From positions 4,092,001-4,156,000 of the forward strand of contig PQWQ01000004.1 of NCBI GenBank assembly GCA_002943765.1: 64,000 nucleotides of DNA, given 5' to 3'. A model generated the notes under the pieces. The model was not told the DNA's origin, made no database searches, and saw nothing but the letters and a program-made list of their open reading frames with translations. Shown in pieces: positions 39,501 to 50,160 of this stretch. How positions within the stretch are numbered: the stretch's first letter is position 1; every line of letters starts with the position of its first letter. Source of the DNA: Psoroptes ovis. Taxonomy: Eukaryota > Arthropoda > Arachnida > Sarcoptiformes > Psoroptidae. Made by a program: the position numbers and the translations under genes.

Positions 39501-42500
39501 GATGCGAATTTCGGGTGTCAAGAAGAATGGGAAAATAAAATAAAATGGATCAAAAACACCAGGAAAAAAAAGAAAATCACATAAATCATCGTAAAATTTT
39601 TTTTTGAAATAAAACACATTATAACTATTATCCACAAGTATTTATACATTTATACTGTTTCACCCGATCATAAACATCAATTTTTTTTTCATTTTTGATT
39701 TTTGATGTTGATTATGATGAAAATATTGAATATAATTCTTTTTATTTGAAGAAAAGCGAATTCGGTTTCAAACAATTTGAGAGCTTGTGGAAAATTCTCG
39801 AGAATTTTCATTTCTCATTTGATATCAATTTCATTGAATTTTCTTTTAAAAACATTTTATCTTTTCTAAAATAGAGTGTGATAGCATTTCTTTTTGAAAT
39901 ATGAAAAGCTAAAAAAACTGATGAAAAAGATGAATAATTCTCCTTTTTTTCTTTCTTAATATTAAAAAAAACTCGAATTTTTCAAATCTTTCAAATTCAA
40001 CTTTCAAAGGTATTAGAATATCATTCAATTAAATTTATGGTATAACCAATAATTCAACCAGCGATTTTTTCGTATTTCCACCATCAATATTTTCGTAGCA
40101 TTTTTCATTGAATTCATGGAAATTGAATTTATTTTTTTTTTATTTTCATGTTCCTCTCATTCTACACCTTCTTTATCCTTAAAATGTTTCTTTTTTATCG
40201 TATTTTGACGAAGAGAAAATAAGCGAATTCTACACCGGAAAAATTGTTCCGAATAAAAAAGAGAATAAAGTGAATAGAATTTTTGAAGCACGAAAAAAAG
40301 AAAAAAATTCAATGAATTCAAACAATTGGAAAAGCAGAGATTTTTTTCACCGAAAGAATTAAACTCTTAAAGAGAATCATAATTTCCAGAATTTCCATGT
40401 GTTTTACGAAAGAATAACTGATTTTTAATTCAATTTCAAAATTCTTATATATATATTTATTTGTGAAAATGTTTCAAATTTTCACATGTTGTTTACACAT
40501 ATATTGTTTGATTGATTTCACTTACTTTGTAGCGTAAGCTTAGTTCACTTTTCACTATGCATTTCAAATACTTATGGTTCAGTGAATTGAATCATAGTAT
40601 TTTTGAATCAAAATCCATAAATAATTTTTCCTTTATTCTTTCAATTCTTAAATTGAATTAAAATTTTTTTTTTGTTTATTTCTGTTTTGATCGAAAACAG
40701 TTTCTATTGTTTTTTTTTCTTTTGATCTAAGTAATAAAATGAAAATTCACAAAAAATTTATTCTGAAAATTATATAAAATAATAAATGTTTATTTTTTCA
40801 AGCTGATTCATGTATGATTCAATTATGATTATGAGAGAGAGAACAATAAAAGATCAAAATATGATTTTTCTCTCGTTAAGTTTTCGAAAAGTTCACCGAA
40901 AAAAAAGGATTAAATTCTTAATATTATTAATAATAAACATATCATCAATATTTTGTTCACATTGTTTTCGCTGTGTTGATCAAAAAAAAAAAAAAAGAAA
41001 AGAAATTTGAATTTTATTTAGTTGTTTATTTATCTGTATTTCTCAAGTAATTTGATTCTCTTTATTTCGCAATTGAATATACAATAAAAATATTAAAAAT
41101 CAGAGGAAAAAAAATTTAACAAAATCAATTGAAAGCTTATATATAAATTTGAATGAAAGCTAATAAATGAAATGAATTTCAATTTTCGTCGAAAATCCAT
41201 CTGTTTTTTCAAATATAATTTACTTGTTCATACATATTCTTCAGATGAATTTTCATTTTTCACCATGTCCAAATCTTTACTTGTTTTTTACATTTCTCAT
41301 AGATTTTAAATGTCATATTTTACTTGTATCATCGAATAATATACATGCAAATATATGATTATGGATATATTAGATACATAAATATTCAATAAATATATAT
41401 TTTTATATGCTAGAAAAAAAACATGGTACCAAATGAAAAATTGAGTGAATTTTTTTTCTTGATTTCCGATCATTGAAATTGGAAAATATAATTTTTTTCG
41501 ATTCGGCATTGCCGAACAGTTTTCGATTTCATTTTTGTTTCCATTGAATTGATTAATTTTTTTTTTGAAACCAAGTAATATTTTGAGATAAAATATTCAT
41601 TTATTTTGAAAATTACACCAAAATATAACCTAATTGAAATTATTTTATTTTTCCAAGAAATTTTTCTTAGAAATTCACCCGAATCAAATTCTCTAAAAAA
41701 ATAAATAAAATTCAAATATTTATCCCAACGGAATGCTAAGCACATACATTGCTTTTGATTATTTTATTTACTTGCTCCAATTTTTAGATTCCATTTTTCA
41801 ACTTGTTCGACTTGCATACAGTTAATACAATGAATTGTAAAGAAAAAATGGCTTTAAAAAAAATAATGATAATATCAATTCAAACCAAATAGAAGAATAA
41901 TACAGGTAATTACAGAAAATATCCATTCATATATCGGAAAATTTTTCGAAATTTAGAATTCAAAAAAAATAAATAAATAAAATTAAAACAAATTCTATTC
42001 AATTCTTCGAATTGAAACTTCGCATTATTTTCATTATTCAAATATTGGATTTATTAGTTGAGCAATAGATCTATTCTCATATATTACTAGTCCACTATTT
42101 CGAAAAATAAAAGGTGTCCATAGACATTATTTGAACAAAATTACAAAAATAAAATTGCCCGTAAACATATATAATCATTTATTAAATATTATTATCAAAT
42201 ATCTATGGAAACAGCATACTTTTATCAAATAAAAAAGAAAAAAATATAATTTCATACTATCATGACTGAATTATATTTTACTTTTTTAAACATTATCATA
42301 TTAAAAACAATTTGACAAATGATTATTGACGAATAAATTCCATTTTGAAGTCCAAATTAAAGCAAATTTCCCTTTTTTATCCCCTTTTTTTACAATTGAT
42401 TATTCAATAAAATTTTAGTCAAAAGAAAATAAGGAACTAATGAAACTGAATTGAATTTTTGAATATTCAAAAATTCAAATATCAACGAATACATGGAGAT

Positions 42501-43207
42501 TATTTGGAGTTTATTTCAGTTAGTTAATCGTTTTATGGCATAATAAATTATATATTCGATCATTTTTTCTATTTATTCTGGTTTTGTTGAAGCAATGATT
42601 ATCAAATGTAATTCATTTTGATTCAAGGAGTGTTCCCAAAATTCTTTTCATAAATTTATTTTAGGTGGACAATTTTTTTTTATTTTGAAATGTTTCAAAC
42701 ATTGCCATATATTTCTTCATAGAATTCAGAGCATTTACATTCAAATAATTGGCGAATAATCGATATATATATAAATATATCGAAAATATTGTGAATAATG
42801 AAATTTTTGTTTTGAAAAATATAGAACATTTTCTTTCGTCATTATTCATCAAAATGATTATATTTGATTTGAGATGAATGAATTTAATGCTCGAAAAAAT
42901 GATACGCGCTTAAATTTTGTTTTATTGAATTTACAAAAATATTTTCTATGAAAAGCACACAACCATAGAGTTGATCATTTAAATAAATTGATAACTATCA
43001 TAATCATAATCGATTGATTCATATGTGTGTGTGTGGCTATATAATGAAGCGATAATTCAAATTCTAATTTTAATTTAAAAAAAGTACATGAAGTTTTTTT
43101 TCCCAATAATTTTATCCTTATTATTCTTTAAAGCATCTGAAAAATATTTGAATATTTCGAAAATGAAATAAAATAATGATTCGTTTAAATTGCAGAATAT
43201 GAATATA
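36518..43207. other. Intergenic stretch, no gene seen
   Basis: 6.7 kb of AT-rich sequence before the retroelement, with ATG/CAT runs, GT tracts (near 37733-37748), AATAA repeats and T-runs. I read both strands for kinase, receptor, homeobox, zinc-finger and transposase motifs and saw none. Open frames are below 95 codons. Confidence 0.45.
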
Positions 43208-43213
43208 TATATA

Positions 43214-43654
43214 TGTAATAGAAATGGTAGTTATTGATCTAAAGAGATGTTATTTAACATCATTAATTTTTAAATCGTTAGCTTAATGATGATAATGTTT
43301 AGCTGATTACCATATTTGGCAAAAATTCCAATCTAATCACATTGGCTAAACATGCACATCATTATGATTTAAAGTATTCAAAACATCCTCGATTTAATTA
43401 CCTTTCTATCACATTCCTTTCTCATAATGTATATATTTTCCGTCATTTTAATCAAAATTGTCAATTTTTCAATTATTATTCAGTCAGTCGTTATTTTCAT
43501 CAAATGTTGTCATTATCATTTTTTATCAATAAATAAAACTTTTACGAAAAAAAAAAAAAAAAAAAAAAACTTGTTGTTGTGTCAAAAATTTATTTCGTGA
43601 AAAAAGAAGGTTAAATTCAACCAAAATTGCGCTCACCACTACGTATATCTTATA
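43214..43654 (+). repeat. 5' LTR
   Basis: It is about 441 bp, starting TGTAATAGAAATGG and ending ACGTATATCTTATA. It contains AATAAA/ATAAA signals (CAATAAATAAAAC near 43527-43539) followed by a 23-base A-run. The usual CA end is absent; TGTAAT at the start is loosely mirrored by TTATA at the end. A 64-codon frame inside it occurs identically in the other LTR and is not a gene. Confidence 0.92.
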
Positions 43655-43707
43655 AGCCAGCAAGATTCGAACTTGCGCTCCCAATGGGAAATGGATTTCA
43701 AGTCCAT
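43655..43707 (-). other. Antisense tRNA-Ser(UGA) 3' half at primer-site position
   Basis: Read on the minus strand, these 53 bases give an anticodon arm (stem ATGGA/TCCAT, loop CTTGAAA, anticodon TGA), a serine-type long variable arm (TTCCCATTGGGAGC), a T arm (stem GCAAG/CTTGC, loop TTCGAAT) and the start of the acceptor strand (TGGCT). It abuts the 5' LTR, where a tRNA primer-binding site is expected. A normal site covers only ~18 bases of tRNA and starts TGG, opposite the CCA end; here no TGG is seen and the match runs through to the anticodon stem. Bases 43691-43707 also encode the first residues of the polyprotein. It is not a functional tRNA gene, because the 5' half (D arm) is not recognisable. 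Confidence 0.75.
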
Positions 43708-46700
43708 TCTTATTGAACATGGACTTCCGTTTGATTCCGAAAAATATGAATTGATCAATACAGATTATCATCAGAAACTTGATAAAATATACGAAGTGGC
43801 CGACAAAACAAAGCAGGACATCAAAAAAATAAATATATTTGAAATGACCATCCAAGACGACGCAACTAAAGCTAAAAATGAACCAAGTAAGTCAAATATA
43901 ACTAATCAACAAGTTCAACAGGAAACAATCACAATGACAACCGAAGCTGAACCAAAAACGATGCCTGAAAAATTTATTCTAAAAGAAATTGAAAAAATTA
44001 AACCATTTTCGGGGAAATTTTTAGATTTTCGGAAATTTTTCGAAAGTCTAACATCACTTTTAGACCTTAGCTGTTTACCCCCGCAACGAAAAATCGATAT
44101 AATTGCTGAAAAATTAGATGGACCAAGTCGACAACTTATAAATAGTATGGGCGATGAAGACGACTACGATAAGGTCAAAACTATATTGCGTGAAAAATTT
44201 TATGATCCGTATGAAGTCGTTTTACATATAGCTCAACAGTTAAGAAGTCTTCCAAAGTTGACAAATAATTTCGATATAATGGGTATGGAACGAATATTGG
44301 AAGACATAAAGAAAACTGAAAAATTAATGACGAAGGTCAATATTAATCCCGCTTACACGTATCAATTCAAAAGAATCATCTATCAAAAATTGACATATGA
44401 AATCGTTAGTAAATTGGGTTGTGTTAGTGAAACTGATCTAAGTACCATTGTCGAAGTATTGGAAAAAGAACATAAATTGGCTAGAAGCAGAAGAGAAGAT
44501 CATAATCTTTTTGATGATTTCCTGAGTTGTGGTCCAATTGTTAAAACAAGTCCACAGAGACAAAATACACGGTCAACCTATTGTTACTTTTGTAGTAGTC
44601 CAACGCATACATCTGTTGATTGCCGCGCTAGAATACCGTTGAAGACCAAAAGAAATATAATTTGGGAAAAAAATTTGTGCATCAGATGTTTAGAAAAAGG
44701 ACATCGTATGAGTAACTGTGGTTCAGAACGAGTATGTAGGATTTGTAGAGGTGGCCATCATGAAATTCTGTGCCAAACACCTCAGCAAGACAATCCAAGA
44801 TGGACAAATCAATCTAATGTTAACAAAGGAAATTATCGATCGATTACGTCTCCACAAAGAAAGATGATTGAATACCCACAACGCCAATCAAATACACCAA
44901 GAACAAAAGTTAAAGAAAGTTATGTGTGCGAAACCATGAATACAACAAGTAATGATATGAGGTCGCAAGTTCAACAAAATTCCGATACAAATGAAAGAAA
45001 AGAAATGAAAAATACAAAACCCGATGATTATGAAGTCCAGACAATGGAAGATGAGTTAATTGGTCTATCAAATTTAGAATCAAATATGCTCCACATGATG
45101 ATGGCAAAGACGGAAACAACAGATATGGCTAAAAGAAAAGATTTGGAAGAACCAGTGGTAGTGAAAGCCCAAGTAAATGGTTTTGAACAAGAACTCATGA
45201 TTGATAGCGGAGCAAACATCAGCTTCATAACACCAATGTATGTCAAAAAACTGTTGCTAAAAGAAAAACCATCAAACGAAAATATAATCACTCTGGGATC
45301 AAATGTTCATATAAAAGGCATATGTACGACAACAGTAAAAATTGAAAATATTGAACATGAAGTTAAATTTTATGTGGTGCCGCATGAAAAAGATATAATC
45401 GCTTTAGGCAGGGATGCAATGCGAAGTTTTGGAATAAGTATTATTCCAGAAGATGAAAACAAATGGAAAGTAAAAATTAATATTGGTCAAGGTAAAGAAA
45501 AGGACGTTGAAGACCACGATATAGGAAAATTATTGAAAAAGTACAAAGATGTTTTTGCTAAAAATAAAGAAGATATTGGATGTATAAAAAACGAAATGGC
45601 ACAAATTCATCTATCAAATGAAATACCGATCACATGCCGTCCTTACCCCTGTACAGCGATGGACCAGGAAATAATCGATAAAGAAATTGACCGGTTATTG
45701 AAAATGGATGTTATTGAACCATCAAACTCACCATTCTGTTTTCCAATAGTACTGGTTGATAAGAAAGACGAAGGAAAAAAAACAAGATTATGTGTTGATT
45801 ATCGAAAATTGAATGACGTAACAATTGTAGAACATTATCCCATGCCGAAAATATCAGATATTGATGAACGCTTAATAAATTCGACGTATTTTACAACTTT
45901 AGATATTAGCCAAGGATACTATCATGTGATGATAGATCCCGATGATCGTGGTAAAACAGGATTTGTGACAAAATACGACCAGTATCAATGGAAAAGACTC
46001 CCATTTGGATTAAAAAACGCTCCGATGATTTTCCAAAGAATCATATGGTCATTAATAAAAAGAAATAATCTACACATGTACTGTCACAACTATATTGATG
46101 ACATTATTATTTTCTCAAGAACAAAGAAGGAACATCTTACGCATTTGGATAATGTAATGAACGTTTTGTTGAAAGAAAATATAAAATTAAAATTGTCGAA
46201 ATGTATCTTTGGTATGAAATCTATTATATTTTTGGGACATAAGATCTCTGAACATGGAATTGCTCCATGCAGATCAAATATTGAAGCAATAGTAAAAGCA
46301 GAACCACCTAAGAATTTGAAAGATTTGAGGGGATTTCTTGGCAAAATTAATTATTACCATAAATTCATTCCAAATAGAGCGGAAAAGACGTATTATCTAA
46401 CGGAATTATTGAAGAAAAATCAGAAATGGGAATGGACCGAAAATCAACAAAAAGAATTTGAAAATTTGAAAAACTTGCTTATCAAAGAACCTATTTTAAA
46501 ATTGTTCAATCCTAAATTTGAAATTAAAATTTACACAGATGCAAGTTTAAAAGGTATTGGTGCGGTATTGAAACAAATTCATCCCAATGAACAAGAATAT
46601 CCTGTCGCTTACTTTTCAAAAAAGTTGCTGCCATATCAACAAAGATATTCAGCATCTGAATTAGAATGCTTAGCAATTCTTGAAGCGGTAGAATATTGGC

Positions 46701-49642
46701 ATTATTGGTTAGTTGGACAAAATTTCACTATCGTTACTGATCACAAACCGTTGGAAAGCCTGAAAAAAATAAAAAAGCCGAAAACAAGGTTGTTCAATTG
46801 GGCTTTGCGGCTAAGCTCGTATCAATTTAATATTGTGTACAGAAAGGGCGTTGATAATCAAGAAGCCGATTACCTCTCACGCCATCCGATCCATGATTTA
46901 GAAGAAATGGCTAAAGCTCCGATGATCATGTTTACAAATCTTTGGGAAGATACTGATAAAATTATTGCAATTCAAAAAAATTATAATCCGAAACAGTTGA
47001 ATAAATGCTATGAAAAAAATGGAATTATTTATCGAAAGAAAAAGAATTTTGAACAAATCTTCATCCCAAAGGCGGAAGCGGAAAACGAACTCAGAAGAAT
47101 TCACCACGAATTTGGCCATATAGGTTCAGTCCATTTATACGAGCATTATTCCAGACGATATTACACCCCAGATATTATGAAGATCATTAAAAAAGTGGTG
47201 CAAAATTGTGAGGTGTGTAACATCACCAAGAAAAACTCTTATCGTTTTGGATTTATGGGTCAAATAGGACCAGCGAAATTACCATTCGAAATCATCCATA
47301 TCGACACAATAGGAGGATTCCAAAGTTTTGGATCAAATAAACGATTTTTACATCTAGCAATCGATGCTTTTACAAGATTTATATGGATTATTTGTTCAAA
47401 GACGCAGACGGCAAAAGATATGATAAATTTGGTCAAAAAAATTCAAAGCGTAACGAAACCAAAATTGATTATTGCTGACCAATATCCGGCAATAAAAGGA
47501 ACCGAATTCAAAACGTACTTAAAGAGGAACAACATAGGTATTATGTTTATCCCGAGGGATCATCCTTCCAGTAATGGGATAGTCGAACGTGTAAACCAAA
47601 CAATTTGCGATCGAATCCGTCATAAAATATACGAAACATCTAAAGAAAAAAGGACGTTATCCTGGGCAACGCATGCTGCAAAAGCAGCTGAAGAATACAA
47701 TAAAACCATTCATAGTGTCACAAAGTATTCCCCATTATTTCTGTTGACAGGGTATGATGCTGAAGAAATATTAGGACCGGAGGAAGTAGTAGAAGCACGA
47801 AAAATTGCTTTTCAAAATTCAAATTTAATGCATGAAAAAAATAAGAAAAAATATGATGAAACAAGAAAAGAATTACCATTGGAAATAATCGACGAAGTGT
47901 ATGTCTCCAAAGGAAACGCTTTGAACCGGAAAAAATTGGACGCAAGATTTGAAGGCCCGTTTCCAGTGATCGATAAAGAAGGGAATACAATGCTGAAAAT
48001 CCAGAAGAAGGGAAAATTAGAAAAAGTTCACATTTCCCAAGTCAAGCCAAAATTTCATCCGTTTAATATGGTGCTATTGACTTTACTAATGCTGATACAC
48101 CTAGCTAATGGGAAATATGAACCCTCCGTCGCAGATCCTATTGTTTGGGAAAAAACCGATCATACTATCACAAAAGAATTAGTTAATACCTATTATTATA
48201 TTCGTTTAGTAAATCCATGTAGTATCCTTAAAAGAACGGATAGACGTTTTGAATGTAACGCAAGATATGATTTCTGGATAATGGAAACAATAAATAAAAA
48301 TTGCGATAAGATTAATATAACATATGATGACTTTATGGAAGAAAACCGGCGAAGAAAAAGATTTGTTGGAAGTATTTTAAAAGGTACGAAATTCTTATTC
48401 GAAAATTACGATAAGGTATTACATATTGGACAAACGATAGTTGGATTTGTAACTAATTGGTTTGAACGAAAGAAAATAAAGTCATTGAAAGAAACACAAA
48501 GAAAACAGCAAGAACAAATCAAGGTTTTAATGAACTCTCAAAAAGAAATATTGAAAGAAATGGTGGACAAGTTGGATAAGATGGGCGAAATACAAATGAA
48601 CAACAGAAAAACCATGGAAGATTTAATAGATGGTCTACATTATGACCTTATGGTGGGATCACAAATGGTGACTATCAGTCAAAATCTGAAAAAATTCTTT
48701 AATGAATTGGCTCGTGGTATAATCCCAATAGAATTTGAATTATTGTTTCCCGGAATCGTTACCTCCGAAGATAAATATGAACAATGGGAATTCGTTGGAT
48801 GTGATTTGTCATCACATTCCGATTTAATTTTGGAATTTATACAACCTCAACCGTATGACGAATTAATTGTATATGAAAGCCATCCCTTTACTTTATATAA
48901 ACAACAAGAAGATAAATTTTGTATGTACGAATACAGTGGCCCACGATACATGCTGTATAATCTAGAAAAAGATTGCGTAAAAAGACTCCATTTACATCCT
49001 CATCATAAGAAACGTTCAGAAAGTTTTATTATAAATAAATCAACAAGCTGTCAAGAGGATGATGAAATCGAAAAATTATGGGTAAAGAAATTTTGTGAAA
49101 CAAAATCAAAATTCAATCAAGAAGAACTACAAATTCATTATAACAATAAATTTATTTTTGTATATTGTTACAAACAATTGATAACGATCGAAAACATAAC
49201 AAGTGAATGCGAAAACAAAATTTATAAAATCCCACAGAAGAAGGAGTTTATCGCTGGAAGTTTCCATCACAGACCATCAGTACGCAAAACGCTGGGAAAT
49301 CATTCATTCCATTTGTATGAAAACGAATTGATTGGGAAAAACTTATACAGTGGAATTTATAATTATTCGATCCAAACGAAAAACATAGATCAATTACTAG
49401 CGGAAATGAATAATCTTGATGAACCTGAAGAAGATCGTTTTAATAAATGGTTGATGCTTATTCCAACAGGAGTCTGTTTATTGATTATTATCGCTGGTGT
49501 ACTCATCGTAATATTGAGAAGGATAAAATTGACAAAGAAGAAGAGAAAAATATTAGAACGATCGCAAGAATTCATCGAGTTGGAAAATCAAGCTAGATCA
49601 CAAGGATCAAATAGCCCAGAAGTAGATGATACCGCTGTGTAA
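43691..49642 (+). CDS. Gag-Pol-Env-like polyprotein of the LTR element
   Basis: One uninterrupted frame; the first ATG at 43691 gives 1983 residues. In order: a Gag region (about 100-290) with the FSGKFLDFRKFFESL style of BEL/Pao Gags (DUF1759-like); three zinc knuckles (from residue ~297: CYFC, CIRCLEKGHRMSNC, CRICRGGHHEILC); protease with DSGA (~505); RT with LPFGLKNAP and YIDD (801); RNase H with YTDAS and TDHKPL; integrase with its HHCC domain (from about 47101) and the D-D-E core (HIDTI, IADQYP, IVERVN). An envelope-like part starts at Met 1460 (48068) with a signal-peptide-like stretch, a furin-type site RRRKR (1553-1557), heptad-like helices, and a membrane helix (about 1920-1942) with a ~40-residue tail. 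Env is in frame with Pol and no stop separates them. It is either cleaved from one polyprotein or made from a spliced RNA. No inactivating change seen. Confidence 0.95.
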   Translation: MDFKSILIEHGLPFDSEKYELINTDYHQKLDKIYEVADKTKQDIKKINIFEMTIQDDATKAKNEPSKSNITNQQVQQETITMTTEAEPKTMPEKFILKEIEKIKPFSGKFLDFRKFFESLTSLLDLSCLPPQRKIDIIAEKLDGPSRQLINSMGDEDDYDKVKTILREKFYDPYEVVLHIAQQLRSLPKLTNNFDIMGMERILEDIKKTEKLMTKVNINPAYTYQFKRIIYQKLTYEIVSKLGCVSETDLSTIVEVLEKEHKLARSRREDHNLFDDFLSCGPIVKTSPQRQNTRSTYCYFCSSPTHTSVDCRARIPLKTKRNIIWEKNLCIRCLEKGHRMSNCGSERVCRICRGGHHEILCQTPQQDNPRWTNQSNVNKGNYRSITSPQRKMIEYPQRQSNTPRTKVKESYVCETMNTTSNDMRSQVQQNSDTNERKEMKNTKPDDYEVQTMEDELIGLSNLESNMLHMMMAKTETTDMAKRKDLEEPVVVKAQVNGFEQELMIDSGANISFITPMYVKKLLLKEKPSNENIITLGSNVHIKGICTTTVKIENIEHEVKFYVVPHEKDIIALGRDAMRSFGISIIPEDENKWKVKINIGQGKEKDVEDHDIGKLLKKYKDVFAKNKEDIGCIKNEMAQIHLSNEIPITCRPYPCTAMDQEIIDKEIDRLLKMDVIEPSNSPFCFPIVLVDKKDEGKKTRLCVDYRKLNDVTIVEHYPMPKISDIDERLINSTYFTTLDISQGYYHVMIDPDDRGKTGFVTKYDQYQWKRLPFGLKNAPMIFQRIIWSLIKRNNLHMYCHNYIDDIIIFSRTKKEHLTHLDNVMNVLLKENIKLKLSKCIFGMKSIIFLGHKISEHGIAPCRSNIEAIVKAEPPKNLKDLRGFLGKINYYHKFIPNRAEKTYYLTELLKKNQKWEWTENQQKEFENLKNLLIKEPILKLFNPKFEIKIYTDASLKGIGAVLKQIHPNEQEYPVAYFSKKLLPYQQRYSASELECLAILEAVEYWHYWLVGQNFTIVTDHKPLESLKKIKKPKTRLFNWALRLSSYQFNIVYRKGVDNQEADYLSRHPIHDLEEMAKAPMIMFTNLWEDTDKIIAIQKNYNPKQLNKCYEKNGIIYRKKKNFEQIFIPKAEAENELRRIHHEFGHIGSVHLYEHYSRRYYTPDIMKIIKKVVQNCEVCNITKKNSYRFGFMGQIGPAKLPFEIIHIDTIGGFQSFGSNKRFLHLAIDAFTRFIWIICSKTQTAKDMINLVKKIQSVTKPKLIIADQYPAIKGTEFKTYLKRNNIGIMFIPRDHPSSNGIVERVNQTICDRIRHKIYETSKEKRTLSWATHAAKAAEEYNKTIHSVTKYSPLFLLTGYDAEEILGPEEVVEARKIAFQNSNLMHEKNKKKYDETRKELPLEIIDEVYVSKGNALNRKKLDARFEGPFPVIDKEGNTMLKIQKKGKLEKVHISQVKPKFHPFNMVLLTLLMLIHLANGKYEPSVADPIVWEKTDHTITKELVNTYYYIRLVNPCSILKRTDRRFECNARYDFWIMETINKNCDKINITYDDFMEENRRRKRFVGSILKGTKFLFENYDKVLHIGQTIVGFVTNWFERKKIKSLKETQRKQQEQIKVLMNSQKEILKEMVDKLDKMGEIQMNNRKTMEDLIDGLHYDLMVGSQMVTISQNLKKFFNELARGIIPIEFELLFPGIVTSEDKYEQWEFVGCDLSSHSDLILEFIQPQPYDELIVYESHPFTLYKQQEDKFCMYEYSGPRYMLYNLEKDCVKRLHLHPHHKKRSESFIINKSTSCQEDDEIEKLWVKKFCETKSKFNQEELQIHYNNKFIFVYCYKQLITIENITSECENKIYKIPQKKEFIAGSFHHRPSVRKTLGNHSFHLYENELIGKNLYSGIYNYSIQTKNIDQLLAEMNNLDEPEEDRFNKWLMLIPTGVCLLIIIAGVLIVILRRIKLTKKKRKILERSQEFIELENQARSQGSNSPEVDDTAV

Positions 49643-49683
49643 ACGAAATTGATGTCAATCCAAAATAAAGTTGCGCTTTTTCA

Positions 49684-49696
49684 CCCCCCCCCCCCC
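49684..49696 (+). repeat. C13 homopolymer
   Basis: Thirteen consecutive cytosines, a rarity in this AT-rich window. It lies between the stop codon and the purine tract and is followed by a T-run. It may be a sequencing or slippage hot spot, or a structural element of the retroelement RNA. Confidence 0.9.
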
Positions 49697-49712
49697 GTAT
49701 TGTTTTTTTTTT

Positions 49713-49722
49713 AGAGGGGAGA
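49713..49722 (+). promoter_or_regulatory. Polypurine tract (plus-strand primer site)
   Basis: AGAGGGGAGA stands immediately before the 3' LTR, the position and composition of the RNase H-resistant primer for plus-strand DNA synthesis in LTR elements. Confidence 0.9.
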
Positions 49723-50154
49723 TGTAATAGAAATGGTAGTTATTGATCTAAAGAGATGTTATTTAACATCATTAATTTTTAAATCGTTAGCTTAATGATG
49801 ATAATGTTTAGCTGATTACCATATTTGGCAAAAATTCCAATCTAATCACATTGGCTAAACATGCACATCATTATGATTTAAAGTATTCAAAACATCCTCG
49901 ATTTAATTACCTTTCTATCACATTCCTTTCTCATAATGTATATATTTTCCGTCATTTTAATCAAAATTGTCAATTTTTCAATTATTATTCAGTCAGTCGT
50001 TATTTTCATCAAATGTTGTCATTATCATTTTTTATCAATAAATAAAACTTTTACGAAAAAAAAAAAAAACTTGTTGTTGTGTCAAAAATTTATTTCGTGA
50101 AAAAAGAAGGTTAAATTCAACCAAAATTGCGCTCACCACTACGTATATCTTATA
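49723..50154 (+). repeat. 3' LTR
   Basis: It is about 432 bp, reading as the 5' LTR except for a 14-base instead of 23-base A-run. It begins TGTAATAGAAATGG after the purine tract and ends at ACGTATATCTTATA before TATATA flank sequence. The polyadenylation signals lie at about 50036-50046. Confidence 0.92.
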
Positions 50155-50160
50155 TATATA

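Larger units (their letters stand above)
43208..50160 (+). mobile_element. Intact LTR retroelement with envelope-like gene
   Basis: A complete element: a 6-bp TATATA flank at 43208-43213 repeated at 50155-50160, 5' LTR, a tRNA-derived segment in the primer-site position, one long open frame, a purine tract and the 3' LTR. The flanks sit in AT dinucleotide sequence, so the duplication is suggestive rather than proven, though several errantiviruses prefer such ATAT-type sites. By eye the LTRs differ only in an A-run (23 versus 14), and the frame has no stop or frameshift, so insertion was recent and the element may still be active. Pol is Ty3/gypsy type; Gag looks like BEL/Pao; a C-terminal envelope-like part is present. 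It is transcribed left to right and sits between the long non-coding region and the cyclase gene. Confidence 0.95.

Noticed and set aside
43342..43536. 64-codon frame present in both LTRs
   Set aside because: It is identical in both LTRs by descent, overlaps the polyadenylation region, and has no domain. It is part of the LTR.
43655..43740. Functional tRNA-Ser gene on the minus strand
   Set aside because: The D arm and 5' acceptor strand are not recognisable, and the segment lies within the retroelement reading frame.
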